From the NCBI GenBank assembly GCA_900491605.1, contig UESW01004014.1:320266-384265 (forward strand): a DNA stretch of 64,000 bases, in the 5' to 3' direction. Source of the stretch: Calamus simplicifolius. Its lineage: Eukaryota > Streptophyta > Magnoliopsida > Arecales > Arecaceae. Made by a program: the position numbers and the translations under genes. Shown piece after piece: positions 1-9,650 of this stretch (position 1 is the stretch's first letter; every line of letters starts with the position of its first letter). The notes under the pieces were generated by a model that was given only the letters and a program-made list of their open reading frames with translations, was not told the DNA's origin and searched no databases.

Positions 1-1
1 G

Positions 2-760
2 GATTTATATGGACCTTTGGAAGGGGTCAAAGCAAAGCCCGTTACAATGACAGATGATGCTTGGATCATGTTAAATCGGAAAGCAGTCGGTTTTATTCGG
101 CAGTGATTGGATGATAGTGTCTTTCACCATGTTTCCACTGAGACTTCTGCAAACTCTCTTTGAAAAAGTTAGAAAGTCTCTATGAGAGAAAAATAGCTGG
201 CAACAAGGCATTCTTGATCAGAAAACTAGTGAATCTGAAATATAAAGAGGGTGCTTCTATTGCTGACCATTTAAATGAAATGCAGAATATTCATAACCAG
301 TTATCCTCTATAAAAATATCTCTTGATGATGAGTTTCAGGCATTGTTACTTCTCAGTTCATTGCCAGAAAGTTGGGAGACACTGGTAGTTTCCCTCAGTA
401 ATTCTGCACCAAACGGTGTTGTCACCATGAGTCAAGTAACAAGCAGTTGTTGAATGAGGAGTTGAGGAGGAAGAATTCAACAACTTCTCAGATTGATTCA
501 CATGCACTTGTCTCAGAGAATAGAGGATGGTCAAAGTCTAGAAATAGAGACAATTCATACAAGGGTAGAAGCAAATCAAGGTCAAGAAAAGATATTACTT
601 GCTACAACTGTGGTAAGAAAGGGCACTACAAGAATCAGTGTAAGAAGCCTAAGAAGAGTAAGAAAAAGGAAAAAGAAGTGGAAGATACATAGTCAAAGGA
701 GAATATCACAGCTACAGTGCAGAGTGATGATTATTTGATTTTGTCTACTTTTGATGGTAT
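2..760 (+). pseudogene. Copia-A gag remnant (UBN2-type gag plus CCHC zinc knuckle)
   Basis: Gag would form the particle that packages the element RNA. Frame 2 reads through the window edge as a gag sequence with in-frame stops near 104 and 161. The block at 160-453 has the features of Copia gag: LESLY, then LKYKEGASIADHLNEM, then LLSSLPESW. After a frame change near 450, a basic Ser/Arg/Lys-rich stretch leads to a zinc knuckle at 600-641 (CYNC-KKGH-NQC, a CX2CX4HX4C pattern). The frame then ends in TAG after KEVEDT. The start codon is outside the window, and at least three lesions make this a pseudogene. Confidence 0.85.
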
Positions 761-1631
761 CTTCTCATATAAGTGTCAGAATCATGAGTGGGTGATTGAC
801 ACAGGTGCTTCTTATCATGCTACACCATGGAAGGAGTTTTTTTTACCTATAGGACTGAAAATTTTGGTGTTGTCAAGACGAGAAATCAAGGCATAGCAAA
901 ATCATTGGCATGGGTGACATCCACATGAAGACCAATCTTGGTTGTAAGTTGGTACTCAAGGATGTAAGGCATGTGGCTGACTTGAGGCTAAATTTAATTT
1001 CAGTTGGAAGACTTGATGATGAAGACTTTGATAGCATATTTCATAAAGGGCAATGAAAGCTCAGTAAAGGTTCACTTGTTATAGCCAGTGGGAAGAAATG
1101 TCACACTTTATACAGGTTGCAAGCTAAAGCTTATGGTGAACAGTTGAATGCTACAGAAAAAGACTTCAGCATGGAGTTATGGCATAAACGACTGGGACAC
1201 ATGAGTGAGAAGGGGCTGTAAGTTTTTTCCAAGGGAAAAGTTCTACCAGACTTCAAAGGTGTACATCTGAACCCATGTGTTGATTGTTTGGTTGGCAAGC
1301 AACATAGAGTTTCTTTTGCTAGTCCTGCTTTGTCTAGAAAAATGCATGTTTTGGATCGTGTCTATACAGATGTTTGTGGTCCTTTGAGGACAAAAACTCC
1401 TGGTGGATCTATTAATGTTCCAGGTATCAGTGGTGCACTTTATTTTGTTACTTTTATAGATAATTTTTCCAGAAAAGTTTGGGTTTATGGTTTAAAGACC
1501 AAAATCAGGTTATTAATGTCTTCAAAGAGTTTCATGCCATAGTTGAAAGAGAGACAGTAAAGAAATTGAAATGCATAAGGTCAGATAATGGTGGTGAGTA
1601 CATATGGTTATTTGATAATTATTGCAGGTCA
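561..1631 (+). repeat. Internal duplication in Copia-A, first copy
   Basis: This segment (zinc knuckle, protease, early integrase) is repeated at 1665-2732. Landmarks keep a nearly constant offset: zinc knuckle 600 versus 1704, protease WVIDTG 789 versus 1893, and integrase GCAGGTCA 1631 versus 2732, so offsets are 1,101-1,104 bp. The copies differ by scattered substitutions and small indels, so the duplication is not a very recent assembly artefact. Confidence 0.88.
789..1545 (+). pseudogene. Copia-A protease and early integrase, first copy
   Basis: The aspartic protease active-site motif WVIDTGASYH is at 789-818. Downstream come the integrase pre-domain (ELWHKRLGHMSE near 1168, CVDCLVGKQ near 1277) and the start of the catalytic core (YTDVCGPL near 1357, VTFIDNFSRKVWVY near 1447). 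The frame changes several times, for example at the TAG near 894 and the extra base near 1216. Homologous residues continue after 1545 in another frame (RSDNGGEY near 1580) until the duplication junction cuts the integrase core at about 1631. Confidence 0.8.
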
Positions 1632-1664
1632 AAGGATCAGTGTAAGAAGGCTAAGAAGCAAATC
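1632..1664 (+). other. Duplication junction in Copia-A
   Basis: Integrase sequence ends at GCAGGTCA (1624-1631) and the next bases resemble the tail of the zinc-knuckle region (ATCAGTGTAAGAAG, compare 633 onward) before the second full copy begins at 1665. The junction therefore joins integrase to gag tail and contains a further short repeat, consistent with template switching or unequal exchange. Confidence 0.65.
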
Positions 1665-2732
1665 AAGGGTAGAAGCAAATCAAGGTCAAGAAAAGATATT
1701 ACTTGCTACAACTGTGGTGAAAAAGGGCACTATAAGAATCAGTGTAAGAAGCCTAAGAAGAGTAAGAAAAAGGGGAAAGAAGTGGAGGATACAGAGTCAA
1801 AGGAGAATATCACAGCTATAGTGCAGAGTGATGATTATTTGATTTTGCCTACTTCTGATGGTATCTTCTCATGTGAGTGTCAGAATCATGAGTGGGTGAT
1901 TGACACAGGTGCTTCTTATCATGCTACACCATGGAAAGCATTTTTTCTACCTATAGGACTAGAAATTTTGGTGTTGTCAAGATGGAAAATCAAGGCACAG
2001 CCGACATCATTGGCATGGGTGACATCCACATGAGACCAATCTTGGCTGTAAGTTGGTACTCAAGGATGTAAGGCATGTGGCTGACTTAAGGCTAAATTTA
2101 ATCTCAGTTGGAAGACTGGATGATGAAGACTTTGATAGCAGATTTTATAAAGGACAATGAAACTCAATAAAGGTTCACTTGTTATAGCCAGTGAGAAGAA
2201 ATGTCACACTTTATACAGGTTGCAGGCTAAAGCTTATGATGAACAGTTGAATGCTACAAAGAAAGACATCAGCATGGAGTTATGGCATAAACGACTGGGA
2301 CACATGAGTGACAAGGGCTGCAAGTTCTTTCCAAGGAAGAAGTTCTACCAGACTTCAAAGGTGTATATCTGAATCCATGTGTTGATTGTTTGGTTGGCAA
2401 GCAATATAGAGTTTCTTTTATTAGTCCTTCTTTGTCTAGAAAAATACATGTTTTGGATCGTGTCTATACAAATGTTTGTGGTCCTCTGAGGACAAAAACT
2501 CCTGGTGGATCTATTAATTTCAGGTATCAGTGGTGCACTTTATTTTATCACTTTTATAGATGATTTTTCCAGAAAAGTTTGGGTCTATGGTTTGAAGACC
2601 AAAGATCAGGTTATTAATGTCTTCAAAGAGTTTCATGCCAGAGTTGAAAGAGAGACATGAAAGAAATTGAAATGCATAAGGTCAGATAATGGTGGTGAGT
2701 ACACAGGGTTATTTGATAATTATTGCAGGTCA
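1665..2732 (+). repeat. Internal duplication in Copia-A, second copy
   Basis: This copy carries a second zinc knuckle (1704-1745), a second protease motif WVIDTGASYH (1893-1922) and a second integrase pre-domain (ELWHKRLGHMSDKG near 2278). One open frame, 1479-2033, crosses the junction and joins truncated integrase to gag tail, zinc knuckle and protease. That order is unnatural for Copia. Beyond 2732 the sequence continues as normal integrase. Confidence 0.88.
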
Positions 2733-3116
2733 CATGGCATTCAGCATGAGATGACGGTACCTGGTACTCCTTAGCATAATGCAATTGCAGAGAGGATGAA
2801 TCGCACCATCATGGAAAAGATCAGATGTATGCTTTCACAGTCCAAGTTATCTAAAAGATTTTGGGATGAGACATTGAAGGCAGCAGTTGATGTAATAAAC
2901 TTGTCACCATGTACAACTCTAGATGGTGATGTTGCAGAGCGTGTATGGTCAGGGAAAGATGTCTCTTATAAGTACTTAAGAGTGTTTGGTTGTCGTGCAT
3001 TTGCACATGTTCTGGACATTGAGAGGTCCAAGCTAGATGGTAAGACAAAAGAATGTGCTTTGCTTGGTTACTCACATGATGAGTTTGGTTATAGACTTTG
3101 GGATCTAGAAAAGTAG
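2440..3116 (+). pseudogene. Copia-A integrase, main catalytic part
   Basis: The second duplication copy runs on into the rest of integrase. The core motifs are FIDDFSRKVWVYGL near 2553, RSDNGGEY near 2683 and AERMNRTIMEKIRCML near 2790, which supply the D-D-E type residues in broken frames. The C-terminal Copia signature (ERVWSGKDV, RVFGCRAFAHV, LGYSHDEFGYRLWD) ends with a TAG at 3114. Stops such as the TAG inside the expected PQQN-like segment near 2773 and the TGA near 2657 inactivate it. Its role would be insertion of element cDNA into the nuclear genome. Confidence 0.85.
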
Positions 3117-3137
3117 AAGGTATTCAGAAGCAGAGAT

Positions 3138-4060
3138 GTGATGTTTTTTGAAGATCAAATCCTTCAAGACTTCAAGAAGGAGGTGTCAGTCAAGTCTTCT
3201 GTAGAAGGATTAACAGACTGTGATCCAGTTACTCCTCCAGTATATCAGGGTGATGGAGGAGATGTGCAAGAAAATAGTGCAAGAGCAGATGTTAACTCAC
3301 CTGTAGGATATGTTGAGTAGGAAGGAGATCAGGAGCAACTCCTACAGAGCCTCAGTTGAGAAGATCTATCAGACAATGTCAACCTTCCAAAAGGTATTCT
3401 AGAGATGAATATATAATGCTTACTGATGCAGGTGAACCAGAATGTTACCAGAAGGCAGTTGAAAGTGAGCATAAAAAGAAGTGGTTAGTAGGTATGCAGG
3501 AAGAAATGGATGCCTTACAGAAAAACCACACATATGATTTAGTGGAACTACCAAAAGGAAGAAAGGCTTTAAAGAACAAGTGGGTTTTCAGGTTAAAGAC
3601 TCAACAGCATTGTTCTCAACCAAAGTACAAGGCCGAATTGGTTGTGAAAGGCATTGGTCAAAAGAAAGGTATTGACTTTGAAGAGATTTTTTCTTCTGTT
3701 GTTAAAATGTCTTCAATTCGTGTTGCTCTAGGTATTGCTGCTAGTCTAGACCTGGAGGTTGAGCAGTTAGATGTGAAGACATCTTTTCTTCATGGTGATT
3801 TGGAGGAGGAAATATATGGAGCAACCAGAAGGCTTCAAAGTCAAAGGTAAAGAAAATCTTGTCTGCAGATTGAAAAAAAAGCTTGTATGGGCTGAAACAA
3901 GCTCCAAGGCAGTGGTACAAGAAATTTGATTCATTTATGGCTGAAAATGGATACAAAAGAATGGCTTCAGATCATTGTGTGTATATCAAACGGTTTAGTA
4001 ATGATTTTGTCATACTCCTACTTTATGTTGATGACATGCTTATCCTTGGAAAGATATGTC
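3138..4060 (+). pseudogene. Copia-A reverse transcriptase
   Basis: After a linker (3138-3320), the RVT_2-type reverse transcriptase begins. Visible motifs are WLVGMQEEMDAL near 3482, TYDLVELPKGRKAL, KWVFRLK, VEQLDVKTSFLHGDLEEEIY near 3757, then after a frameshift near 3815 LYGLKQAPRQWYKKFDSF near 3885 and the catalytic YVDDM near 4024. Key catalytic residues are still visible, but a frameshift lies between the DVKTSFLHG and YVDDM blocks, and a second one follows YVDDM near 4045. Confidence 0.88.
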
Positions 4061-4975
4061 TATGATTGACAGGTTGAAGAAGGAGCTGAGTCAGTCATTT
4101 GCAATGAAGGATATGGGACCAACAAAGCAAATACTGGGCATGCAGATTTTCCATGATAGAAGAACCAAGAAAATATGGTTGTCACAGGAAAAGTACATTG
4201 AGAAGGTATTGGATAGGTTCAGTATGAGCAATGCAAAGCCAGTTGGTTCTCCTCTTGCAGGTCACTTCAGGTTGTGCTCAGAGCAGAGTTCTTCAAGTAA
4301 TGAGAAGGAGAAAATGAAGAAGGTTCCTTATGCTTCAGCAGTCGGAAGTTTGATGTACGCGATGATATGTACGAGGCCAGACATCGCATATGCAGTGGGT
4401 GTTGCTAGCAGATTTCTTGCAAATCCAGGAAAAGAGCATTGGGCAGCAGTGAAGTGGATTTTCAGAAATCTCAGAGGAAGCTCCAAAGTTTGTTTAAGCT
4501 TTGGGGGTGGTCCACCTGTGCTGATTGGTTATACAGATGCATATATGGCGAGAGATATTATACAAGGAAGTCTACATCAGGTTTTATACTTACTTTTGCA
4601 GGGGGAGCTGTGTCATGGCAATCCATATTGCAAAGGTATGTAGCTCTCTCTACCACAGAGGCAGAATATATTGCTGCTACCGAGGTTTGTAAGGAGATGC
4701 TATGGATGAAAGAATTCTTACATGAATTGGGGTTAAAATAGGAAAATTATGTGGTATATTGTGACAGCCAAAGCGCCATCCACTTGTGCAAGAACCCAAC
4801 TTTTCATTCCAAGTTAAAGCATATAGATGTCAGATACCATTGGATTCGAAATGTGTTTGAAGAGAAGTAGTTACAGCTTCAGAAAATTTACATAGATAAA
4901 AATGGGGCAGACATGTTGACAAAGACCTTATCAAAAGAAAGGCAAGAGATATGCCGATAGCTGGTCGGCATGATT
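4056..4975 (+). pseudogene. Copia-A connection and RNase H region
   Basis: The block at 4056-4643 holds the post-RT conserved set: MKDMGPTKQILGMQI, LSQEKYIEKVL, VPYASAVGSLMYAMICTRPDIAYAVG and HWAAVKWIFRNLRG. After a frameshift near 4545 the RNase H continues as STSGFILTFAGGAVSWQS, VALSTTEAEYIAATE (4620-4741), then past a TAG at 4739-4741 as YCDSQSAIHLCKNP, HSKLKHIDVRYHWIR and GADMLTKTL to about 4975. It would degrade the RNA template. At least three stops or shifts are visible. Confidence 0.85.
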
Positions 4976-5011
4976 TCACACTAAGGAAGCATGAGACAGC
5001 CTTCCTTATGG

Positions 5012-5026
5012 GCTGAAGGGGGAGGT
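5012..5026 (+). promoter_or_regulatory. Polypurine tract of Copia-A
   Basis: A purine-rich run (GCTGAAGGGGGAGGT) immediately precedes the TG that starts the LTR. This is the expected place and composition for the plus-strand DNA primer. Confidence 0.7.
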
Positions 5027-5639
5027 TGTTTGGCCCATGGCTCACTTATTCAGCCTATTAGGGCTAAAAGCATGGCGTGACTTCCTTTCCACGATTCCTT
5101 AGTTGGTTTTTTAGGAGAGCAGCTGCCTTCCTTTTTTGGTTTTCTCTTTTTCAAGGAGCAGCCATCTAGGAAAAAGAGATGGAGCAGTAGCGGGTATTTC
5201 TCTTTTTTCTAGGAGCATGGATTGCTAGAGGAAGAGAAGGAAGGGCTGCTGCTTGATGCTTGACTACGTGGGAGGACTTCACTCCAGGAATCACGTGAAG
5301 GTGCTGCAGAAGAAAAACAAGAGAAGAAGAAGAGAAGGGAAGAAAATAAGGAGGTAACTCAGGAGACCGTATTTTTTGGTGACGTAATCCTTATATCCCT
5401 ATTATTCTCTTGTGATTATTTTTTCAAGTTCTGGCAAGGGATTTTGAGACTTGAATATTTATTATTCTATAGTGGATCTTCTTCTCTGGCTTGCCCGTGG
5501 TTTTTTTCCTTTATCTTGAAGGGATTTTTCACGTAAATCTTGGTGTTTATGTGATTATGTAATTTATGTATTTTATTTATTATTTCGCTGTGTATTACGG
5601 TCTGCTAGTATTTGCTCGTACACGGATTTTTTTCCATCA
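5027..5639 (+). repeat. 3' LTR of Copia-A
   Basis: The proposed LTR starts TGTTTGGCCC directly after the polypurine tract and ends ...TTTCCATCA, about 613 bp. It is non-coding and T-rich in its second half. The right boundary is inferred from the terminal CA and a weak inverted match of the ends. The partner LTR lies outside the window, so the end could be off by some bases. Confidence 0.6.
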
Positions 5640-6364
5640 AGAAGAATCCAAGCTGCCAAAACCTTCTGCCGACAGTAAAGCTCCATCGCTTCCTCAGATG
5701 ATGAAAGTAGAACTTGCTAATCTACCGTGAACATTTTCATTAAAATTAATTTTTATAAACCCGAAAAAGAAACTTTCAAAAGATAAAAACCGTATGTTAA
5801 TTTGTTACCGAAGCAACCGGGAAGTTGGCCAAAAATGTCAAAATCATAACCAATAAGTTGAAGTATAAATTTCGCGTACAGAGATCATTTTTTTCTCACA
5901 ATCTTGATTCTCTTTTACCCACGCCTCCATGCTGACTCCAATCCACATGAATTTAACTCCAATCCCATTTTTCTATCAAAAAGAAATAAAAAAATGACAT
6001 GGCGTCCTATGCTGCGAGAGTGTGTTTCCATAGCCCTTGGATGTTGTCGTTTTGATAGTCCTTGGATTTGATCCGACTTGTTATGATGATTCTTTATTTT
6101 GAAAAAAGAAATTAAGAATTAAAGATTGACATTTTTTTCTTCAGCAATCTTATTTCAAAATTAAGAGCATATAAAATTTTTGAAAAAAAAATTATGCCCT
6201 TCAAACATAGTGGTTTTAATTACCGTGCCAATTTTTTTGCAAAAAATTATGCTGTGAGAAGTTGTGGCATTATTTGGGAGCACAAGTGGGGATGGACTGA
6301 ATTAGTTTTCAATATTGATATAATTTTTTTTATCTAAAGATTTATTTGTCTTCAAATCTACTTT

Positions 6365-6404
<40 letters not shown>

Positions 6405-6871
6405 AGTATAATATAAGATCTAGCATGAGTTAGATGCTAAAGGATAGAGATTTATAAAGTGGACCGTGTTTTTTATAGGTGGTTTGTTAACTTTAACTGA
6501 TCAACTGATGAATAAAGAATAGAGCTTTATAAAGTGGGAGACATATATTAATGCTACAAGTGTCTCCTACTTTGTAGGCTAATTTAGCTATGGGGCTATA
6601 CTATCCGCTCGAATTATATGTTTTCCATCACATGATGGACTCATCCTCCTAATCAGAATAGTGTTTAGTTGTTATGTGGTTGCCATTGGCAATATTTTCT
6701 ATAGATGGTTTGTTGGCTCTAACGTAAGCAAATAAAAGGATAAAGTTTTATAAAGCGAAGGACACATAACTAATGCAAAAGACTATTTAAATTAATAATT
6801 TAACTTAACCTTGAAGACTCAAAATTTGAAAGCGAATTACTTTATTTATCCTTAACTAACTTTTTGGCTTC
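5640..6871. other. AT-rich spacer, no gene seen
   Basis: Between Copia-A and Tat-1 there is AT-rich non-coding DNA without a recognisable ORF or domain. It contains one (TA)n microsatellite (6368-6402). A motif around a GTTTTATAAAGT core recurs near 6456, 6530 and 6744 in slightly different forms, which may be a degenerate short repeat. Confidence 0.6.
6368..6402. repeat. (TA)n microsatellite
   Basis: An uninterrupted run of TA dinucleotides about 35 bp long. Confidence 0.95.
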
Positions 6872-7115
6872 TGATGACGCCAAGTCACCGGCCTCAAACA
6901 TCGGGGAAAACGGACATCCTTCTCCTCGAAGTCCTGCAAGAAAAGTCCCCCGGAGACCGGCGATACCGGTGGGACCCTCCGATGGTCAAGTCAGTCACTT
7001 GGACTCAGACAGAGAACCGCTCCAGCGAAGAAGAGCTGAGGCGGTTAGGGTTTTGCTGGGAGGAAGAAAGTTCAGAAAACCAGAGTTCAGATCTTACTTA
7101 CAGCGCGAGCACGTG

Positions 7116-7125
7116 CCTTTATACC
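7116..7125 (-). promoter_or_regulatory. Candidate TATA box in the Tat-1 3' LTR
   Basis: The - strand reads GGTATAAAGG, followed at once by CACGTG (a G-box core). The 5' LTR copy near 16,904-16,912 has lost one A (TATAAGG). The position, between the 91-bp array and the LTR end, suits the start of R. This is sequence-based inference only. Confidence 0.5.
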
Positions 7126-7479
7126 TGTCCGAATACCCTAACTTACAGCTCTGGGAGATCACCACCGTACCATCGCTGCGCGTGCCGAAGACACCCCGTA
7201 CCGCTTGCTGGCATGATATCATATGTGTCCAACAGCTGCGAAGGCATCCAGTGCGCGCCGTCGGCTGATATGACCGGGCATAGTTGCAAGTGGTAGCGAA
7301 TCGTACGCCGTAGCGAGGCATGACCATGCACAGGGACATGCAACACGCCATATGCCGTTATGAGGCATGACCCTCCATAACGGGGCGCAATCACGGGAGT
7401 ACTGGGAATCACGTGGGTGTACCGCGCGACCTGGAGTTATCATTTTCCTTGGTGGTTGAGTTTCGTGCCAATCGCTGAC

Positions 7480-8325
7480 GACCCCCCACCTTGAGACCAG
7501 AAGGGGTCCCAAGGATGGGAGAACGCCGGTGCACCCCGAGACCGGAGGGGGTCTCGGGGTCGAGAAATGATGACCCCACCCCGTGACCCCGAGGGGGTCC
7601 CGGGGGTGGGGAAATGTCAGTGCACCCCGAGACCGGAGGGGGTCTCGGGGTCAAGAAATGATGACCCCACCCCGTGACCCCGAGGGGATCCTGGAGGTGG
7701 GGAAATGCCAGTGCACCCCGAGACCGGAGGGGTCTCGGGGTCGAGAAATGATGACCCCATCCCGTGACCCCGAGGGGGTCCCGGGGGTGGGGAAATGCCA
7801 GTGCACCCCGAGACCGGAGGGGGTCTCGGGGTCGAGAAATGATGACCACACCCCGTGACCCCGAGGGGGTCCCGGGGGTGGGGAAATGCCAGTGCACCCC
7901 GAGACCGGAGGGGGTCTCGGGGTCGAGAAATGATGACCCCACCCCGTGACCCCGAGGGGGTCCCGGGGGTGGGGAAATGCCAGTGCACCCCGAGATCGGA
8001 GGGGGTCTCGGGGTCGAGAAATGATGACCCCAACCCGTGACCCCGAGGGGTCCCGGGGGTGGGGAAATGCCAATGCACCCTGAGACCGGAGGGGGTCTCG
8101 GGGTCGAGAAATGATGACCTCCGGTCTCGGGGTCGAGAAATGATGACCCCACCCCGTGACCCGAGGGGGTCCCGGGGGTGGGGAAATGCCAGTGCACCCC
8201 GAGACCGGAGGAGGTCTCGGGGTCGAGAAATGATGACCCCACCCCGTGACCCCGAGGGGGTCCCGGGGTGGGGAAATGCCAGTGCAACCCCGAGACCGGA
8301 GGGGGTCTCGGGGTCAGTAGCCGCC
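7480..8325. repeat. 91-bp GC-rich tandem array inside the Tat-1 LTR, about nine units
   Basis: The word TGCACCCC, or a close variant of it, recurs at 7530, 7621, 7712, 7802, 7893, 7984, 8074, 8193 and 8283, giving spacings of 91, 91, 90, 91, 91, 90, 119 and 90. The 119-bp step contains a short partial re-duplication near 8117. Each unit contains the inverted repeat ACCCCGAGACC / GGTCTCGGGGT around a 6-base loop, so each could form an 11-bp-stem hairpin. Long ORFs on both strands here are by-products of the repeat. Confidence 0.93.
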
Positions 8326-8361
8326 GTTACCTTTTCTGACGACACGGGATCAGTCATATCA

Positions 8362-8381
8362 GATGCCCCCTCGCCCCTGGG
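8362..8381 (-). promoter_or_regulatory. Polypurine tract of Tat-1
   Basis: The complement of this stretch is a G-rich run (GGGGCGAGGGGGCATC) directly before the TG of the 3' LTR. Tat-2 has a G-rich tract ending in GGGGGGCATT in the same position. Confidence 0.6.
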
Positions 8382-8870
8382 GCGAAGCGGGCCCCACCGC
8401 TGAGGCTCAAGGGGCGTTCTCTACGTGGCTGATCCCCGTTCTTGTCTTTTATGCGGACGGTGCGGGGAATGTAAGGAGGCGGCCTTCCGTACGCTGTGCT
8501 GGCCACGATCGCCCTCGAGAGTGAGGACTGGCTCTTCGAAGTCTGTGCAAAAAGCCGCATCATCATTTCCTTTCATTACGGCGACGTCAGCGGGGTCCCA
8601 CCACTGGCCGGAGGCACGCCGCACCACGCGCCGGGGCGCTCCTCGAGGCGAGCCAGCGTATGGCAAGGGGCCATGTGGCCGACGAGACATGGCGGGATGA
8701 TTTGAAACCCGATAAAGCCAAGCGAGGGGGGGGTGAACTGACGCTATACCGCCTTTGTCTTCGTCTTCTTCCTCGCCTACACCCCAACTTCTCCTGCGAC
8801 CAGCGGGCCCGCGTCTGATTTTTTCCCTTCCAGGTTAGCTTTTTCCCATCTTGGACTTGTCTCCCTGCTC
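8382..8870. other. Tat-1 3' internal non-coding region
   Basis: GC-rich sequence between the polypurine tract and the antisense ORF fragment. Several overlapping ORFs occur on both strands, but none shows a domain or motif I recognise. Confidence 0.5.
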
Positions 8871-9221
8871 ATGAGTTCTCCTTCTTGGACCTCGGAGGAT
8901 AGTTCTGAGAACCGTCCTCCCTCCGAGAGGCGTCGTACCTCTCCTACCCCTTCTCCCCCGATTGAGTGGTCCTCTAACTCAGAGGACCGCGTCCCTCTGG
9001 CCCGACGCCGGGTCACTGGTGGAGCCCCATCGAGGGGCCGCCGGTTGGGGGCCGGCGCCTCCTCGACGGCGGAGGAGTCCCCAGAGGGGACAGCCTCCAC
9101 AATGACGCGGCCGGATTTGGAAAGAATCCGGGCCTGCTATAGGATCCCCCGGGAGGTTGAGTTGGAGCGGTTGTCAGACTTGGCCCCTTCTGATGATGAG
9201 CCCGCTCCGGCGGAGCCGTGA
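8871..9221 (+). pseudogene. Antisense ORF fragment of Tat-1 (N-terminal part of a Transposase_28-type protein)
   Basis: This 116-codon ORF reads opposite to gag-pol, between pol and the 3' LTR. That is where Tat elements such as maize Grande carry an antisense ORF. The Ser/Pro/Arg-rich start is followed by EESPEGTAS, then LERIRACYRIPRE. The orphan protein at 18,900-20,565 has KESPEGTAS, then VNLRAKYSFHSD at the matching place, which ties the two together. The conserved central domain seen in the orphan is missing here. The last residues (SDDEPAPAEP) are acidic and may be the original C terminus joined by an internal deletion. The product's function is unknown. Confidence 0.65.
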
Positions 9222-9650
9222 GCTCGCACTTATTATTTTGCTCTCTCTTTTTTCTTTTTGGCAAGTCTGACAGCGTCGGCATTTTGTAGTCCCTCTCAAT
9301 TAATGAAAACACTCTTCAAAATGCCTTCTAAATTGTGATGGACTTCATTGATTGATATGTAGCCTTGTAACCCTGTTAGTTCTGATAGTTCCGGGGGACA
9401 ACTCCCCATTCGAGCTATTCCGCTCCAGCTGTTTAAACTCGAAAGTTAGAGCCAGGGAGGGTAGAATACTCGGAGCGGAAACGCCGTCAGTCAGAGGTTA
9501 GGTAGGCAGGTTCCTCGGGGCTATCGGCGCAACGCCCTGTCAAGTATTGGATCTTGTACTAAATAGGTGCATGGCTTTTGATGCCTACGGGGGTAGGCTT
9601 TCATTTGACCGGAGGGACTTTGTGCTGTCGGGTGTCTGGCCTTCGTTGCG
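9222..9650. other. Tat-1 internal non-coding stretch
   Basis: No domain is recognised between the antisense ORF fragment and the 99-bp array. A T/C-rich tract (9237-9260) follows the ORF stop and could be a remnant of the pyrimidine tract of the intron found in the orphan copy. Confidence 0.4.

Larger units (their letters stand above)
1..5639 (+). mobile_element. Copia-A: degenerate Ty1/Copia LTR retrotransposon, 5' end outside the window
   Basis: Conceptual translation gives the Copia order gag, zinc knuckle, protease, integrase, reverse transcriptase, RNase H, in several frames broken by stops and indels, followed by a purine-rich tract and a TG...CA LTR. The 5' LTR, primer site and gag start lie to the left of position 1. 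An internal ~1.1-kb tandem duplication (561-1631 and 1665-2732) repeats the zinc knuckle, protease and early integrase. No target-site duplication can be checked because only one end is present. The broken frames say it is not autonomous. The integrase-before-RT order excludes Gypsy. Confidence 0.93.
6872..8361 (-). repeat. 3' LTR of Tat-1
   Basis: On the - strand this LTR starts TGATATGACTGATCC (complement of the end at 8361) and ends ...GGCGTCATCA (complement of 6872), giving TG...CA termini and about 1,490 bp. A purine-rich tract lies directly outside it on the internal side. The first ~156 bases match the copy at 16,661 closely. The middle is a GC-rich 91-bp tandem array. Confidence 0.82.

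Noticed and set aside
7480..8325. CRISPR array
   Set aside because: Units are contiguous repeats without variable spacers, in an LTR of a plant element.
7409..8357. Pro/Gly-rich ORFs of up to 292 codons on the - strand
   Set aside because: They follow the 91-bp LTR array and exist in three frames at once.
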